From Herbivorax alkaliphila (GTDB taxonomy: Bacteria > Bacillota > Clostridia > Acetivibrionales > Acetivibrionaceae): a stretch of DNA of 64,000 bases. The position numbers were made by a program, and so were the translations under genes. Each line of letters starts with the position of its first letter. The stretch's first letter is position 1. A model generated the notes under the pieces. The model had not been told where the DNA came from, did not search any database, and was given only the letters and a program-made list of their open reading frames with translations. Below, one piece after another: positions 47,719 through 56,310 of the stretch. Location of the stretch: NCBI RefSeq assembly GCF_030848475.1, contig NZ_JAVDDS010000001.1, forward strand, positions 124,001 to 188,000, in the 5' to 3' direction.

Positions 47719-47895
47719 TTATTTTCCGTTTTTGTTATAGATATAAACTTGTAGTAATAGTCCTAGTGTTCCAGATAAAAATAAAAACCCACCACCAGTT
47801 GTTTCTACAATTCCAGTAATTGGTCGAGGATTATCAATACCATAAAACACCAAAACAATACCTATTAACAAGGAAACACCAGAAAAAAAATACAT
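47719..47895 (-). CDS. Small two-helix membrane protein (58 residues), possibly frameshifted
   Basis: From the ATG at 47895 the frame encodes MYFFSGVSLLIGIVLVFYG, an NPRP turn, a second helix (GGGFLFLSGTLGLLL) and a short basic end. A ribosome site (GAGAGG) exists only further up, before the ATG at 47921, whose frame ends after 18 codons in the same sequence; the two frames meet at a run of eight T. A one-base slip there would give a single 66-residue protein. Unknown function. Confidence 0.5.
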   Translation of the reverse strand: MYFFSGVSLLIGIVLVFYGIDNPRPITGIVETTGGGFLFLSGTLGLLLQVYIYNKNGK

Positions 47896-47962
47896 AACTT
47901 ATTAATTATATTTTTGTCCATATTATTTCATCCTCTCTTTTTATATTTACCTCAAATCATAT

Positions 47963-48940
47963 CTAATTTACAGCTAATTCAACCAGTATGGGCTTATGAT
48001 CTGAACCTAAGTCAGATCCAGTTTTTCTTTCTATCACAGTAATGTCTTCACTGACTAAACAATGATCTATTGGAATTTTAAAAAATGGAATCATTGATGG
48101 CCAAGTAGGCTGAATACCCTTTCCTAACCTGGTATCATATACATCCATATCTCTAGAGAACTCTTTAAAAATATTTGTCCATGACGTAGTATTTAAATCA
48201 CCTATAACTATTAGACTGTCACTAAACTCAGACCTTTTTGAAGCTAAATCTCTCAACTGGTTGTTTCTGTCTTCGAAATAATTTGCCCCCATAGGTGGAA
48301 GTGGGTGCGTGCCAATTATTGTAACTTCTTTCCCATTATGCATAAAGTCTGCTACAACATTAGGAACACGAGAACCTCCATAGTATTCAATACTTTTATC
48401 TTTTAAAGGTATTTTACTTAATAAAGCAATTCCAAAATTATCTTCTCTAGGTTTTATAAGACTGTATTCATAAATCTCAAACAGTGGCTGAATATTTTCT
48501 ATCCACTCTCTATTCACTTCCTGCAAAACAAATAATTCAGGGTTTTCTGATTTAATATATTCAATAACACCTTCATAATTATCATTATCTGTATAGACAT
48601 TAAAGGATATAAGGTTTAGCGTATTACTATTTTCAGGCATAACATAATCAGAACTTGAAAACTCCAAATAAAAAGGTGCTATATGAAAGAAATTAACACC
48701 TAAAACTAGTATGGCCAAACTCAAAAATTTCCACGTCTTTAATAATAAAAACGTCACAGTAAATAATATTGCAACTACAAAATATTGAAACTTAAAATGT
48801 GCAAACAATTCTAAATACCATGCAAATCTCCCAAAGTATCCAACAACATTACAAATAAAAAATAAAGCAAATAGAGCCTCCACAAGTCCTTTTATTGATA
48901 TAGATTTAAAATAAGATTTTTTATTTACACAATCACTCAT
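47963..48940 (-). CDS. Membrane-anchored endonuclease/exonuclease/phosphatase (EEP) family protein
   Basis: 325 residues. Three hydrophobic helices (about 15-95) precede an EEP phosphodiesterase domain (about 105-325): NLISFNVYTDN, LFVLQEVN (metal-binding Glu), GTHPLPP, VIGDLNTTSW, GSDHKPILVEL (catalytic Asp-His). Proteins with this layout are found in many bacteria and act on phosphodiesters at the outer face of the membrane; the substrate is unknown. Start at 48940; the plus-strand CTTCCCCCC gives a GGGGGGAAG site. Confidence 0.88.
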   Translation of the reverse strand: MSDCVNKKSYFKSISIKGLVEALFALFFICNVVGYFGRFAWYLELFAHFKFQYFVVAILFTVTFLLLKTWKFLSLAILVLGVNFFHIAPFYLEFSSSDYVMPENSNTLNLISFNVYTDNDNYEGVIEYIKSENPELFVLQEVNREWIENIQPLFEIYEYSLIKPREDNFGIALLSKIPLKDKSIEYYGGSRVPNVVADFMHNGKEVTIIGTHPLPPMGANYFEDRNNQLRDLASKRSEFSDSLIVIGDLNTTSWTNIFKEFSRDMDVYDTRLGKGIQPTWPSMIPFFKIPIDHCLVSEDITVIERKTGSDLGSDHKPILVELAVN

Positions 48941-49140
48941 TTAAATGCTTCCCCCCAAGTTTTAGTTTAATCTTATAATATACTTTATGGATAAAATCAT
49001 CAATACATTTTAAATCTTTTTATCTTATTGACATGAAACATTTTCACCATCTAGAGACTAACGGAGTTCAATCTTAAATTCTGAAAAACAAAAAATACTC
49101 TAAAGTCATTATATAACTTAGAGTATTTTATAATATTTAA
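48941..49140. other. Intergenic region with a hairpin terminator at 49092-49129
   Basis: AAAATACTCTAA (49092-49103) pairs with 49118-49129 and is followed by T-rich DNA. The rest is AT-rich. It must hold the promoter of the EEP gene; no further feature is seen. Confidence 0.55.
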
Positions 49141-49226
49141 GTGAACTCGTTTAGCTAAAGCTAAACATCGAGGCTTCAGGTGGAGTTGAGTCTCCACCTT
49201 CTAGAAGGTGGAGTCTTAGAATAAGA
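49141..49226 (+). repeat. IS605-end-like repeat (family C, copy 3, best preserved)
   Basis: AACTCGTTTAGCTAAAGCTA, AACATCGAGG, then AGGTGGAG-loop-CTCCACCT (49178-49199), an overlapping perfect palindrome CCACCTTCTAGAAGGTGG (49195-49212) and a TGGAGTCTTAGAA ending. Competing hairpins near a conserved end are typical of IS200/IS605 termini. It follows the nitroreductase gene. Confidence 0.55.
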
Positions 49227-49322
49227 TAAATCATATATTTACTCTATTAGAAATTTATCATTTATTCCAAGAATATATCTTCTCATTAATGATGAATCTG
49301 TTGAGTTAGGTAACTTTTTAAT

Positions 49323-49889
49323 CTATACCCAGTCAACAATAACCTCTTTTTTCTCAGGTGCTTGTGGAAATTCTTTCAAAGGATACCCAAAGGCTATAGG
49401 TCCGAATACCACTTCATCTTCCTCCAATTTTAAAACAGATGCTTTAAAATTATCATCTACTGCCATAGTGGCAAATCCAAGCCAACAACTTCCGATCTTC
49501 AGTGATCTTGCCGCTAACATCATATTTTGACAAACCATAGGGCAATCCACTTCATAGCTGACCATTTTTTTACCTATAACAAATATTATTGCAGGTGCAG
49601 AGTAGCATATTGAGTCTTCTAATGCATCATCAAATTCTTTTCTCATATTTTTAAAATACTCATCTGCATTATCCATAAAAGCTGCATATATAGGTTTGGC
49701 ATTTTGAGCAAGTTTTTTTATTATTTCATCATTTGTTACAACAACAAAACGCCAAGGTTGAACGCCTGCTCCTGTTGGTGCGTAATTACCAGCATCTAAA
49801 ATTTTCTTGATTGTGTCAACCTCAATTTTGCGATTAGAATAAAACCTAACAGACCTACGATTTTTAATGTTTTCAATTACTTCATTCAT
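49323..49889 (-). CDS. Nitroreductase family protein
   Basis: 188-residue FMN-dependent oxidoreductase of the nitroreductase fold: RRSVRFYSNRKIE start with the FMN-phosphate-binding Arg pair, NYAPTGAGVQPWRFVVV, MVCQNMMLAARSLKIGSCWLG, and the C-terminal FGYPLKEFP. It acts with NAD(P)H on nitroaromatics, quinones or flavins; the natural substrate is not known. The AraC-type regulator gene ends 20 bp upstream, so the two probably form an operon and may be linked in function. Confidence 0.93.
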   Translation of the reverse strand: MNEVIENIKNRRSVRFYSNRKIEVDTIKKILDAGNYAPTGAGVQPWRFVVVTNDEIIKKLAQNAKPIYAAFMDNADEYFKNMRKEFDDALEDSICYSAPAIIFVIGKKMVSYEVDCPMVCQNMMLAARSLKIGSCWLGFATMAVDDNFKASVLKLEEDEVVFGPIAFGYPLKEFPQAPEKKEVIVDWV

Positions 49890-49908
49890 AAATAAAACCT
49901 CCCTATAA

Positions 49909-50772
49909 TTAATCTATTGGAACACATATATCCATCTCAACATTTGAATTGCCAAGTGTTGTTTTTGTTTGATCATATATCTGAAGATCACGACCTGTTT
50001 TTGAAAGCTCATAACCTGAACAAGGTAGCCAGTCTTTGTATATATAACCATATGTATTTGCAACTTCTTTAGCAGAACCAGTGTGCGAAAATACTAGATA
50101 TCGTGAATAAATTAGCTCAAATTCTTCCATGCCCTTTGGTACAGTATAATTGTTACCAACTTCAACACAGACAGTATGTATCAGTGTGTCTTCATCCTTA
50201 TATCCATTTTCACAAATACCATAAATAATATTGGCCTTTACTTTTCCCTGTATTTCATCTATTCGTTTTTTAAATACTTTAGAATGAAATTTTTCAATTG
50301 TTGATTTTTCAGCATTTTCTCTAAGTGTAGTAAAAAGCTTCATTCCTACAGCTTTTTTTGCTTCGTGTATTACTATTTTGGGTTGAATACCACTTTTAGA
50401 ATTATTGTTTATTCCTAAAAGACTTATTTTGTCAGAAATCTGGACTTTGGTCTTTAGCTTTCTATATCTAGCTGGAGTTATACCAAAATGTTTTACAAAA
50501 GCTCTAATAAACACTTCTTGAGATTCAAATTTATTATCTAAAGCTATGTCAATTATTCTTAAAGAGGTATTATTTAACTGTTTAACAGCTCTTCCAAGTC
50601 TTCTTTTTCTAATATAAGACATTACTGGTTCTCCTGCCATTGCAGAAAACATTCTATGAAAATAATACTTTGATAAACATGAAATTTTAGCAAGTTCATC
50701 TAAAGTTATTTCCTCGTTGAGGTTTTCATCAATATAATCAATTGTGTCTTGAATTCTTTGATAGTAATTCAA
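49909..50772 (-). CDS. AraC family regulator with GyrI-like effector domain
   Basis: 287 residues from the TTG at 50772 (GAGGGGGGAATACA just upstream); the longer frame from 50805 starts before this ribosome site. N-terminal AraC double helix-turn-helix (TLDELAKISCLSKYYFHRMFSAMAGEPVMSYIRKRRL; IIDIALDNKFESQEVFIRAFVKHFGITPARYR) and a C-terminal GyrI/Rob-like small-molecule-binding domain (about 135-287). Such regulators respond to lipophilic cations or drugs. It is cotranscribed with a nitroreductase. Confidence 0.92.
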   Translation of the reverse strand: MNYYQRIQDTIDYIDENLNEEITLDELAKISCLSKYYFHRMFSAMAGEPVMSYIRKRRLGRAVKQLNNTSLRIIDIALDNKFESQEVFIRAFVKHFGITPARYRKLKTKVQISDKISLLGINNNSKSGIQPKIVIHEAKKAVGMKLFTTLRENAEKSTIEKFHSKVFKKRIDEIQGKVKANIIYGICENGYKDEDTLIHTVCVEVGNNYTVPKGMEEFELIYSRYLVFSHTGSAKEVANTYGYIYKDWLPCSGYELSKTGRDLQIYDQTKTTLGNSNVEMDICVPID

Positions 50773-50805
50773 TGTATTCCCCCCTCTTAAAACACATTTT
50801 ATCAT

Positions 50806-51429
50806 TATTATTGTATCAAAAATTGATGTTTTTTGCTTTTAATAACTAACAATCATTTAGTCGCATTAGAAAGATATTTATCTATTAGCTTTTCTGCAAG
50901 TTTTTTATGTGCATTAGCTTGTGCAACCAGAATAACTATAGTCAAGTATAAGCAAAATTATATAATCTTTACTGTATCTTTTGTTTTGGAGAGGCATAAG
51001 AACTTTTGCTTTTGTATAGTTATTTATCATTATAGTTAGTTTCCTCAATAATATTATGCGGTATTAAAAACCACATCACAAGCTTTAGATAACAAAATAA
51101 TGAGATATTTAACATTAGAATGAGATAGAGGTTAAAAATTTTATAAAATCACGTATTTTAAATTAATATGATGGAAAATAAACCAAAACCAATCTTGTAG
51201 TATTCAATACTACGCGATATACTATAGTTAACAAGAAGTTGCAGCAACAACAAACAAGATATCTTGTTTTAAATAAATCAAGCAAAAGGCCGATGCTTAT
51301 AATAGTACAAAAAAGTGTTTTTTTAATTTTATATCTTTGAGAAAAATATACATAAAGAACGTGCAAAGAACAAGGGGAGCTTGAAATATCCGGATTAAAG
51401 CAATACTCAAAAGAAGAGGAGAGTGAAAT
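50806..51429. other. Intergenic stretch without recognisable gene
   Basis: 624 AT-rich bases with only short, unlikely frames. GGAGAG before 51430 is the ribosome site of the next gene. No strong promoter or structured element was recognised. Confidence 0.5.
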
Positions 51430-51849
51430 ATGTGGACTAGGAGAATACTTAAAACAAGAGCAAAATCTGTGCTAAGAGTTTCATACTGGAAAGCATTTTT
51501 AGTTAGTCTAATCATTATGATTGTTGGTGGTAATGGCAACTCACCAAATTTCAATTGGAATTCAAATAATAGCGGTGGCTATTCTGAACAATTTTTTAAC
51601 ATGGGTAATTTACCCTTTATAATCTTAACAATGGTCGGAATTTTTATAGGGGCACTGATGTTCGCTTTAATATTTAGAATTTTTCTTGGTTACCCATTAG
51701 AAGTTGGAGGAAGACGCTATTTTTCTAGAGCAGCACAAGATGATGTTAACATGAATTATTTAGGCTTTAGCTTTGCAAACGGAAGATATGGTAATATTGT
51801 AAAAACAATGCTGTGGAAAGGTCAGTTACTTTTCCTTTTTCAACTTTAA
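51430..51849 (+). pseudogene. DUF975 membrane protein, C-terminal half missing
   Basis: 139 residues. The start is DUF975-like (RTRAKSVLRVSYWKAFLVSLIIMIVGG), with two membrane helices and the family motif FLGYPLEVGGRRYFSRAAQD...GFSFANGRYGNIVKTM. Family members have about 230-280 residues; here the sequence departs at LWKGQLLFLFQL and stops, right where further helices should come, and a terminator hairpin follows. A deletion is the simplest reading. The N-terminal loop is rich in Asn, Gly and Ser. Confidence 0.7.
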
Positions 51850-51858
51850 TATTTTGCT

Positions 51859-51901
51859 AAAGAAAAGTAAAAGAGGACTAACGCCCCTTTTACTTTTCTT
51901 T
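51859..51901. terminator. Hairpin terminator
   Basis: AAAGAAAAGTAAAAGAGG (51859-51876) pairs with 51884-51901 with one mismatch, with T-rich end. It closes the truncated DUF975 gene. Confidence 0.85.
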
Positions 51902-51983
51902 TGTAATCCTTATCTCTTATAAATTCTAACGATCTAATTTCTTAAAAAAATCAATGCACTTTCTTAGGTAATAAAATTAAAAT

Positions 51984-52010
51984 GAGACAAGAGAACCGTC
52001 CCCCTGTCTC
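51984..52010. repeat. REP-like sequence GAGACAAGAGAACCGTC...
   Basis: The outer GAGACA/TGTCTC arms and the central AACCGTCCCCC resemble a motif common in Firmicute genomes that is often linked to IS200-like Y1 (REP-associated) transposases. Single copy in this window; lies just after the stop of the glutaredoxin gene. Confidence 0.5.
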
Positions 52011-52012
52011 TG

Positions 52013-52240
52013 TCAGGAAATCAGGCTATCAATCTTCCCCTTATCAAATCCTATTATTATTTCTCCACCTACATCAATTACAGGAACACCTCTTTGACCT
52101 GATTTGTTAATCATTTCACTTGCTGCATCTCTGTCCTTTGAAACATCAAATTCCTGAAACTGAACATTTTTTGACTCAAGATACTTTTTCACCTGTATGC
52201 AATATGGGCACGTTGGTGTTGAATAAATTTTTACATCCAT
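52013..52240 (-). CDS. Glutaredoxin-like protein
   Basis: 75-residue thioredoxin-fold protein with CPYC at 11-14, GVPVIDV (cis-Pro) and GFDKGKI, in the NrdH/YruB-type small glutaredoxin group. It probably exchanges electrons with the thioredoxin-reductase-like flavoprotein encoded 25 bp upstream. Good ribosome site (AAAGGAGG) before the ATG at 52240. Confidence 0.93.
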   Translation of the reverse strand: MDVKIYSTPTCPYCIQVKKYLESKNVQFQEFDVSKDRDAASEMINKSGQRGVPVIDVGGEIIIGFDKGKIDSLIS

Positions 52241-52265
52241 TGTAAAACCTCCTTTAATTTTTATA

Positions 52266-53138
52266 TTACAAATTTCTTATGTGATCTATCATTTTCTTGC
52301 CTGCAACAGCTCCCTGACCGACAGCTGTTGATATCTGTTTAAAACCTCCTGTACAATCTCCAGCTGCAAAAACTCCTGGAATGTTTGTCTGCTGGTTATC
52401 GTCCACTACTATGGCATTTTTTTCAGTTACAATCCCAAGTTTTTTTGCAAAATCTGCACTTGAAGGACTTTCGTAAGCTACGAAAAGACCATCTATCTCT
52501 TCACTTGTTCCATCTTTAAAAAATATTTTTTGAAGAACCTCTCCTCCATCAACTCTGTAAACTTTTTTGGTTACAACTTTAAACCTCTCTGCACCTTTTT
52601 CGTACTTTCCTTTTGCTTCAAGCTCTTTCCCATTGGTAAATATAGTTATATCCTTTGTAAATGCCTCAAGCTCAATGGCTTCATGTACAGCATAATCACC
52701 GTAGCCTAATACTCCTACTTTAAGGTTGTTATAAAAAAAGCCATCACAGGTGGTACAATAACTAACACCTTTTCCTTCATAAGAATCTAGATTCTCTACC
52801 CTTACTTTTTTCAATGGTTGCCCTGTGGCAATTAAAACCGATTTAGCTTGATACTGTTCATCTGAAGTGAGAACTTTAAAATGCTCCTCCTGCTGTATTG
52901 AAATAACCTTGTCGTCAAGTATCTCAGCACCTAATCTTTCAGCCTGTTTTTCACCCTCATCTAAAAGTTTTTTTCCACTTATAACCTCTGAAAAACCATA
53001 ATAGTTTTCAATTTTTTCTGCTTTCCAAAGAGAGCTATCGTCTTGCCCTATTACAAGTGTTTTTAAATTTGCCCTTACAGTGTATAATGAAGCTGATATA
53101 CCTGCAGGACCTTTTCCAATTATTATTACATCATACAT
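52266..53138 (-). CDS. Thioredoxin reductase-like flavoprotein with atypical NADPH site
   Basis: 290 residues from the ATG at 53138 (AAGGGG upstream); the longer frame to 53201 enters a repeat element. FAD motif GKGPAGISA, active-site YCTTCDG (Cys128, Cys131) and the GVFAAGDCTGG end are typical. The nucleotide domain keeps a GxGxxA-like VLGYGDYA but lacks the HRRxxxR motif that binds the NADPH phosphate (TIFTNGKEL instead). Clostridial ferredoxin-dependent flavin thioredoxin reductases are known to lack canonical NADPH motifs, so a different electron donor is possible. It is paired with a glutaredoxin. Confidence 0.85.
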   Translation of the reverse strand: MYDVIIIGKGPAGISASLYTVRANLKTLVIGQDDSSLWKAEKIENYYGFSEVISGKKLLDEGEKQAERLGAEILDDKVISIQQEEHFKVLTSDEQYQAKSVLIATGQPLKKVRVENLDSYEGKGVSYCTTCDGFFYNNLKVGVLGYGDYAVHEAIELEAFTKDITIFTNGKELEAKGKYEKGAERFKVVTKKVYRVDGGEVLQKIFFKDGTSEEIDGLFVAYESPSSADFAKKLGIVTEKNAIVVDDNQQTNIPGVFAAGDCTGGFKQISTAVGQGAVAGKKMIDHIRNL

Positions 53139-53190
53139 ATGTATTATCCCCTTGTTTATTTTTTTGATTATTTTACTTTGGTGATTCCCA

Positions 53191-53290
53191 ATAAATAACA
53201 TCTAATTTTCATCGTCCATAACCCATTAAATCTTCGGGATTTTGTTCTCAGGAATAGAACGTTATTTATAAGGCATTCCTTAGTACATTG
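53191..53290 (-). repeat. 95-bp palindromic repeat (family A, copy 2)
   Basis: Reverse complement of the elements at 37471 and 61680, with the same AAATAAC ends and central GATTTAATGGGTT. It separates the two reductase genes of the redox operon. Confidence 0.85.
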
Positions 53291-53322
53291 TATATTTTAA
53301 ACAAATATTTTTCAACGCCTTT

Positions 53323-54600
53323 TTACTTTCCTGTTAAAAACTTTTCCGCCATAATACTAGCTACCACTCCATCACCTGTTGCAGTGGCTATTTGTCTTAC
53401 ATTTTTTTCTCTAACATCTCCTACTGCGAAAACACCAGGAACGCTTGTTTTCATATCTTCATCTGTAATAATATATCCATATTCATTCATTTCAATTTTA
53501 TCATTAATAAAATTTGTTTTAGGCTCCATTCCAATATATACAAACAGTCCATCAGTTTCAATTTCCTGCTCTTCTTTTGTCTTTACATTTTCTATCAATG
53601 CTCCCTTTACAAAATTTTGTCCTAAAACTTTTCTCACTTCACAATCCCACATAACACTTATGTTAGGATTTTTAAACAATTCTTCTTGGGCTGCTTTTGA
53701 AGCTTGAAAATGATCTAGTTGATGAATGAGAGTAACATGCTTTACATACCTAGTAAGAAAAACAGCTTCCTCAACAGCCGAATTACCTCCTCCTATTACA
53801 AGAACATCTGCATCTTGATACATTGCTCCATCGCATGTAGCACAATAGTGTACCCCACGCCCTCTAAACTCTCTCTCTCCTTCTGCTGGAAGCTTTCTTG
53901 GTGTAGCACCTGTTGCTATTATAACTACCTTTGCATAATAATCAGCATCTTCAGTTCTTATAAATTTTTCCTCTCCATAAAGATTTAACTCGGTTAACTC
54001 TTGCATATCATCTATAACTGTACCAAAATCTTCTGCCTGTTTCTTCATATTATCCATCAAATCTACGCCTCTTACCACTCCGTTTGTGCCAGGGTAGTTT
54101 GCCACGTGAAAAGTTGATGCCACCTGTCCACCTACAAGCCCTTCATCCACAACTATTGTAAAGAGCTTTGCACGTGCAGTGTAAATAGCTGCCGACAATC
54201 CTGCAGGACCTCCTCCTAAAATAAGAACATCACAATATACTTTTTTTCTATTCCTAGTTAAACAAATATCTCCAATAACATTTTCAATACCAGCTTTAAG
54301 TTCTGGATTGCTTATATATCCATTTAATCTTGAGCAGACTTCCTTTCCATTTTTGAAAAAAAGTACCGTCGGACTGCTTAAAACCTTAAGTTCTTCTGCC
54401 AATTCTCTATTGTGCTGACGATATATCTTCACAAACTTTATCTTGTCTAAATATTTTTGGGAAGTTCTTTCAAATACAGGTGCAAAAGCATAACACGGTG
54501 GACAGTCATCAGAATAAAAATAAACAATTACTGGCAAATCACTTTTTAGTACAACATCTTCAAAATCTTTAGCGTTGATATACAAAATATTTTCTTTCAT
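53323..54600 (-). CDS. Thioredoxin-thioredoxin reductase fusion protein
   Basis: 425 residues from the ATG at 54600 (GGAGAGG upstream). The N-terminal thioredoxin domain (about 1-110) has CPPC at 33-36 in place of CGPC and keeps the cis-Pro (SSPTVLFF). The reductase domain follows (about 122-425) with GGGPAGLSA for FAD, HYCATCDG (Cys253, Cys256), GGGNSAVEEA for the pyridine nucleotide and VPGVFAVGDVR. The HRRxxxR motif is HQLDHFQ, so NADPH preference is doubtful here too. Fusion in this order (Trx first) lets a reductase carry its own substrate. Part of the redox operon after the TlpA-like gene. Confidence 0.9.
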   Translation of the reverse strand: MKENILYINAKDFEDVVLKSDLPVIVYFYSDDCPPCYAFAPVFERTSQKYLDKIKFVKIYRQHNRELAEELKVLSSPTVLFFKNGKEVCSRLNGYISNPELKAGIENVIGDICLTRNRKKVYCDVLILGGGPAGLSAAIYTARAKLFTIVVDEGLVGGQVASTFHVANYPGTNGVVRGVDLMDNMKKQAEDFGTVIDDMQELTELNLYGEEKFIRTEDADYYAKVVIIATGATPRKLPAEGEREFRGRGVHYCATCDGAMYQDADVLVIGGGNSAVEEAVFLTRYVKHVTLIHQLDHFQASKAAQEELFKNPNISVMWDCEVRKVLGQNFVKGALIENVKTKEEQEIETDGLFVYIGMEPKTNFINDKIEMNEYGYIITDEDMKTSVPGVFAVGDVREKNVRQIATATGDGVVASIMAEKFLTGK

Positions 54601-54666
54601 AACACACCTCTCCATAAAGATATAGTTTTATCTTAAACCTAATGCTATTAAAAACTTATTTATTCA

Positions 54667-55314
54667 CTACTTATATCTTTCAACTGCTTCTAAAATTGTA
54701 TTTTTACTTATCTGACCAGAAAATGCCTGTATTACATACCCTTCTTTATCAATAAAATATGTTGTCGGTATGCTTCTTACATTATATCTTTGAGCAACAG
54801 CACCCTCTTTGTCAAAAAGAACTGGCAGAGTATATCCATTTTCATTTATAAATTCTCTAGCAGCTTCTTCTGTTTCGCCTCTATATCCATTTGTCAAATT
54901 AACCGTCAATATAACGGCATCATCACCTTCTAAAAGCTCTTTATTTGCATCATCAAAATCTGGCATTTCGGCTATGCAAGGTGGGCACCAAGAAGCCCAG
55001 AAATTTAAAATCACCATCTTCCCTCTGTAATCTGAAAGGGAAACTTCATTTCCGTCAAAGTCAGTAAGCGTAAAATCAATTGCTTCTACTCTATCTGAAT
55101 CTACGCCCTCACCTTCATCAATGCTTACATCTTCATTTTCTACCATCAAATCTTCATCAGTATCTCTTTCATCTTCACCATCTGTCGTATTACTAAAAAG
55201 CATGTTACTTACCACTGAATCCGTATCTCCAAGATGATTATAAACAAAATAGGATGATCCTAATAAAAGTACCAATACAGCCACCCATGTAATTGCCTTT
55301 TTTTTATTATTCAT
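54667..55314 (-). CDS. TlpA/ResA-like membrane-anchored thiol-disulfide oxidoreductase
   Basis: 215 residues: an N-terminal membrane anchor (8-27), an acidic linker (about 44-75) and a thioredoxin-fold domain with WASWCPPC (Cys110, Cys113), KEGAVAQRYNVRSIPTTYFID (cis-Pro) and GQIS. It works on the outer face of the membrane and is expected to receive electrons from CcdA, encoded 28 bp upstream. The target is unknown; no cytochrome c genes are visible. Confidence 0.93.
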   Translation of the reverse strand: MNNKKKAITWVAVLVLLLGSSYFVYNHLGDTDSVVSNMLFSNTTDGEDERDTDEDLMVENEDVSIDEGEGVDSDRVEAIDFTLTDFDGNEVSLSDYRGKMVILNFWASWCPPCIAEMPDFDDANKELLEGDDAVILTVNLTNGYRGETEEAAREFINENGYTLPVLFDKEGAVAQRYNVRSIPTTYFIDKEGYVIQAFSGQISKNTILEAVERYK

Positions 55315-55342
55315 AATATCTTCCTTTCTTATTAAAAATTTT

Positions 55343-56026
55343 TTAAAAGTTAAATTTAATTAAGTCAAAAAACATTGCTATTCCAAAAAGTATTAATATA
55401 ATCCCTGACACCATTTTTATTTTGTTACTGTGTTTTTTCAGAAAATTGAAAGCACCTTGAAGACTTTCAAACATCAATGCAGATATTATAAATGGCAAGC
55501 CAATACCTGCTGAATAAACAAGCAGTAATGCAATTCCACTAGCCATAGTTTCTAAATTTGCTGCCTGTGCTAACACTATTCCTAGTATGGGGCCAGTACA
55601 CTGGGTCCAGCTAAATCCAAAAACCATTCCTAAAACTATAGATCCCCAAAATTTCAAATTGTCAAACTTATAATTTAATCTTCTCTCCTTGCTTAAAAAA
55701 CCTATATTTAGCACCCCTGTATAAAATAAGCCAAATATAATAATTATAATACTAGTTACCTTTCGTAAAATATCTTGATTTTTACTTAAAAAACCTCCAA
55801 TAAATGTAGCACTAGCACCTAATACAGTAAACAAAATAGTAAAACCTAATACAAATCCTAATGAGTTAATTAAAAGCCTTGCTTTATTTTTATCTTTTTG
55901 CTCTAAAGTTCCTTCTGTATTTGTCCCGGCAAGATAAATGAAATAAACTGGAATAAGCGGAAGGACACATGGGGATATAAATGTCAAAATTCCCTCAAAA
56001 AAAGCCAATCCATAAACCTCAATCAA
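55343..56026 (-). CDS. ccdA: CcdA-type thiol electron transporter
   Basis: 227-residue protein with six predicted helices that carries electrons across the membrane from cytoplasmic thioredoxin to outer thiol proteins. The two redox cysteines are in the classical contexts: Cys20 (ISPCVLPLIP) and Cys143 (WTQCTGPILG). First gene of the operon ccdA - tlpA - trx/trxR fusion - trxR-like - grx, so the electron path from flavoprotein through thioredoxin and CcdA to the TlpA-like protein is encoded together. Confidence 0.94.
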   Translation of the reverse strand: MIEVYGLAFFEGILTFISPCVLPLIPVYFIYLAGTNTEGTLEQKDKNKARLLINSLGFVLGFTILFTVLGASATFIGGFLSKNQDILRKVTSIIIIIFGLFYTGVLNIGFLSKERRLNYKFDNLKFWGSIVLGMVFGFSWTQCTGPILGIVLAQAANLETMASGIALLLVYSAGIGLPFIISALMFESLQGAFNFLKKHSNKIKMVSGIILILFGIAMFFDLIKFNF

Positions 56027-56180
56027 TAACTCTCACCTTCCTAACATTTAAACTTTTTATTATAAATATTAGATACCACCTAATTTTTAATTATAACATC
56101 TTTTTATTTTTATCACTTTAGAAAATTATTGAATAAATAATGTTCTAATTATTCTTCGTACTAAATATAAATAAAGTATG

Positions 56181-56276
56181 TGAAGTCGCTTACGCTAAAG
56201 ATGAACATTAACAGCTTAATATAAAGACTCTTCTTTATCATAAAAACTTCACTTTATAGGAGATTGAATCATAGAA
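56181..56276 (+). repeat. IS605-end-like repeat (family C, copy 4)
   Basis: GAAGTCGCTTACGCTAAAGA, TGAACATTAA, then ACTTTATAGGAGATTGAATC and ATAGAAT; the order of pieces matches 49141 and 29150. Much decayed. Confidence 0.45.
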
Positions 56277-56310
56277 TTAAATAAATATATCTATAGAAAG
56301 GATTGATTGT

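Noticed and set aside
49141-49226. CRISPR-like or tRNA-like structure
   Set aside because: Hairpins are present but there are no regularly spaced repeats and no cloverleaf; it fits an IS end better.
50833-51366. Short open frames on both strands
   Set aside because: Cys/Phe/Tyr/Leu-rich frames without ribosome sites or family features; treated as non-coding.
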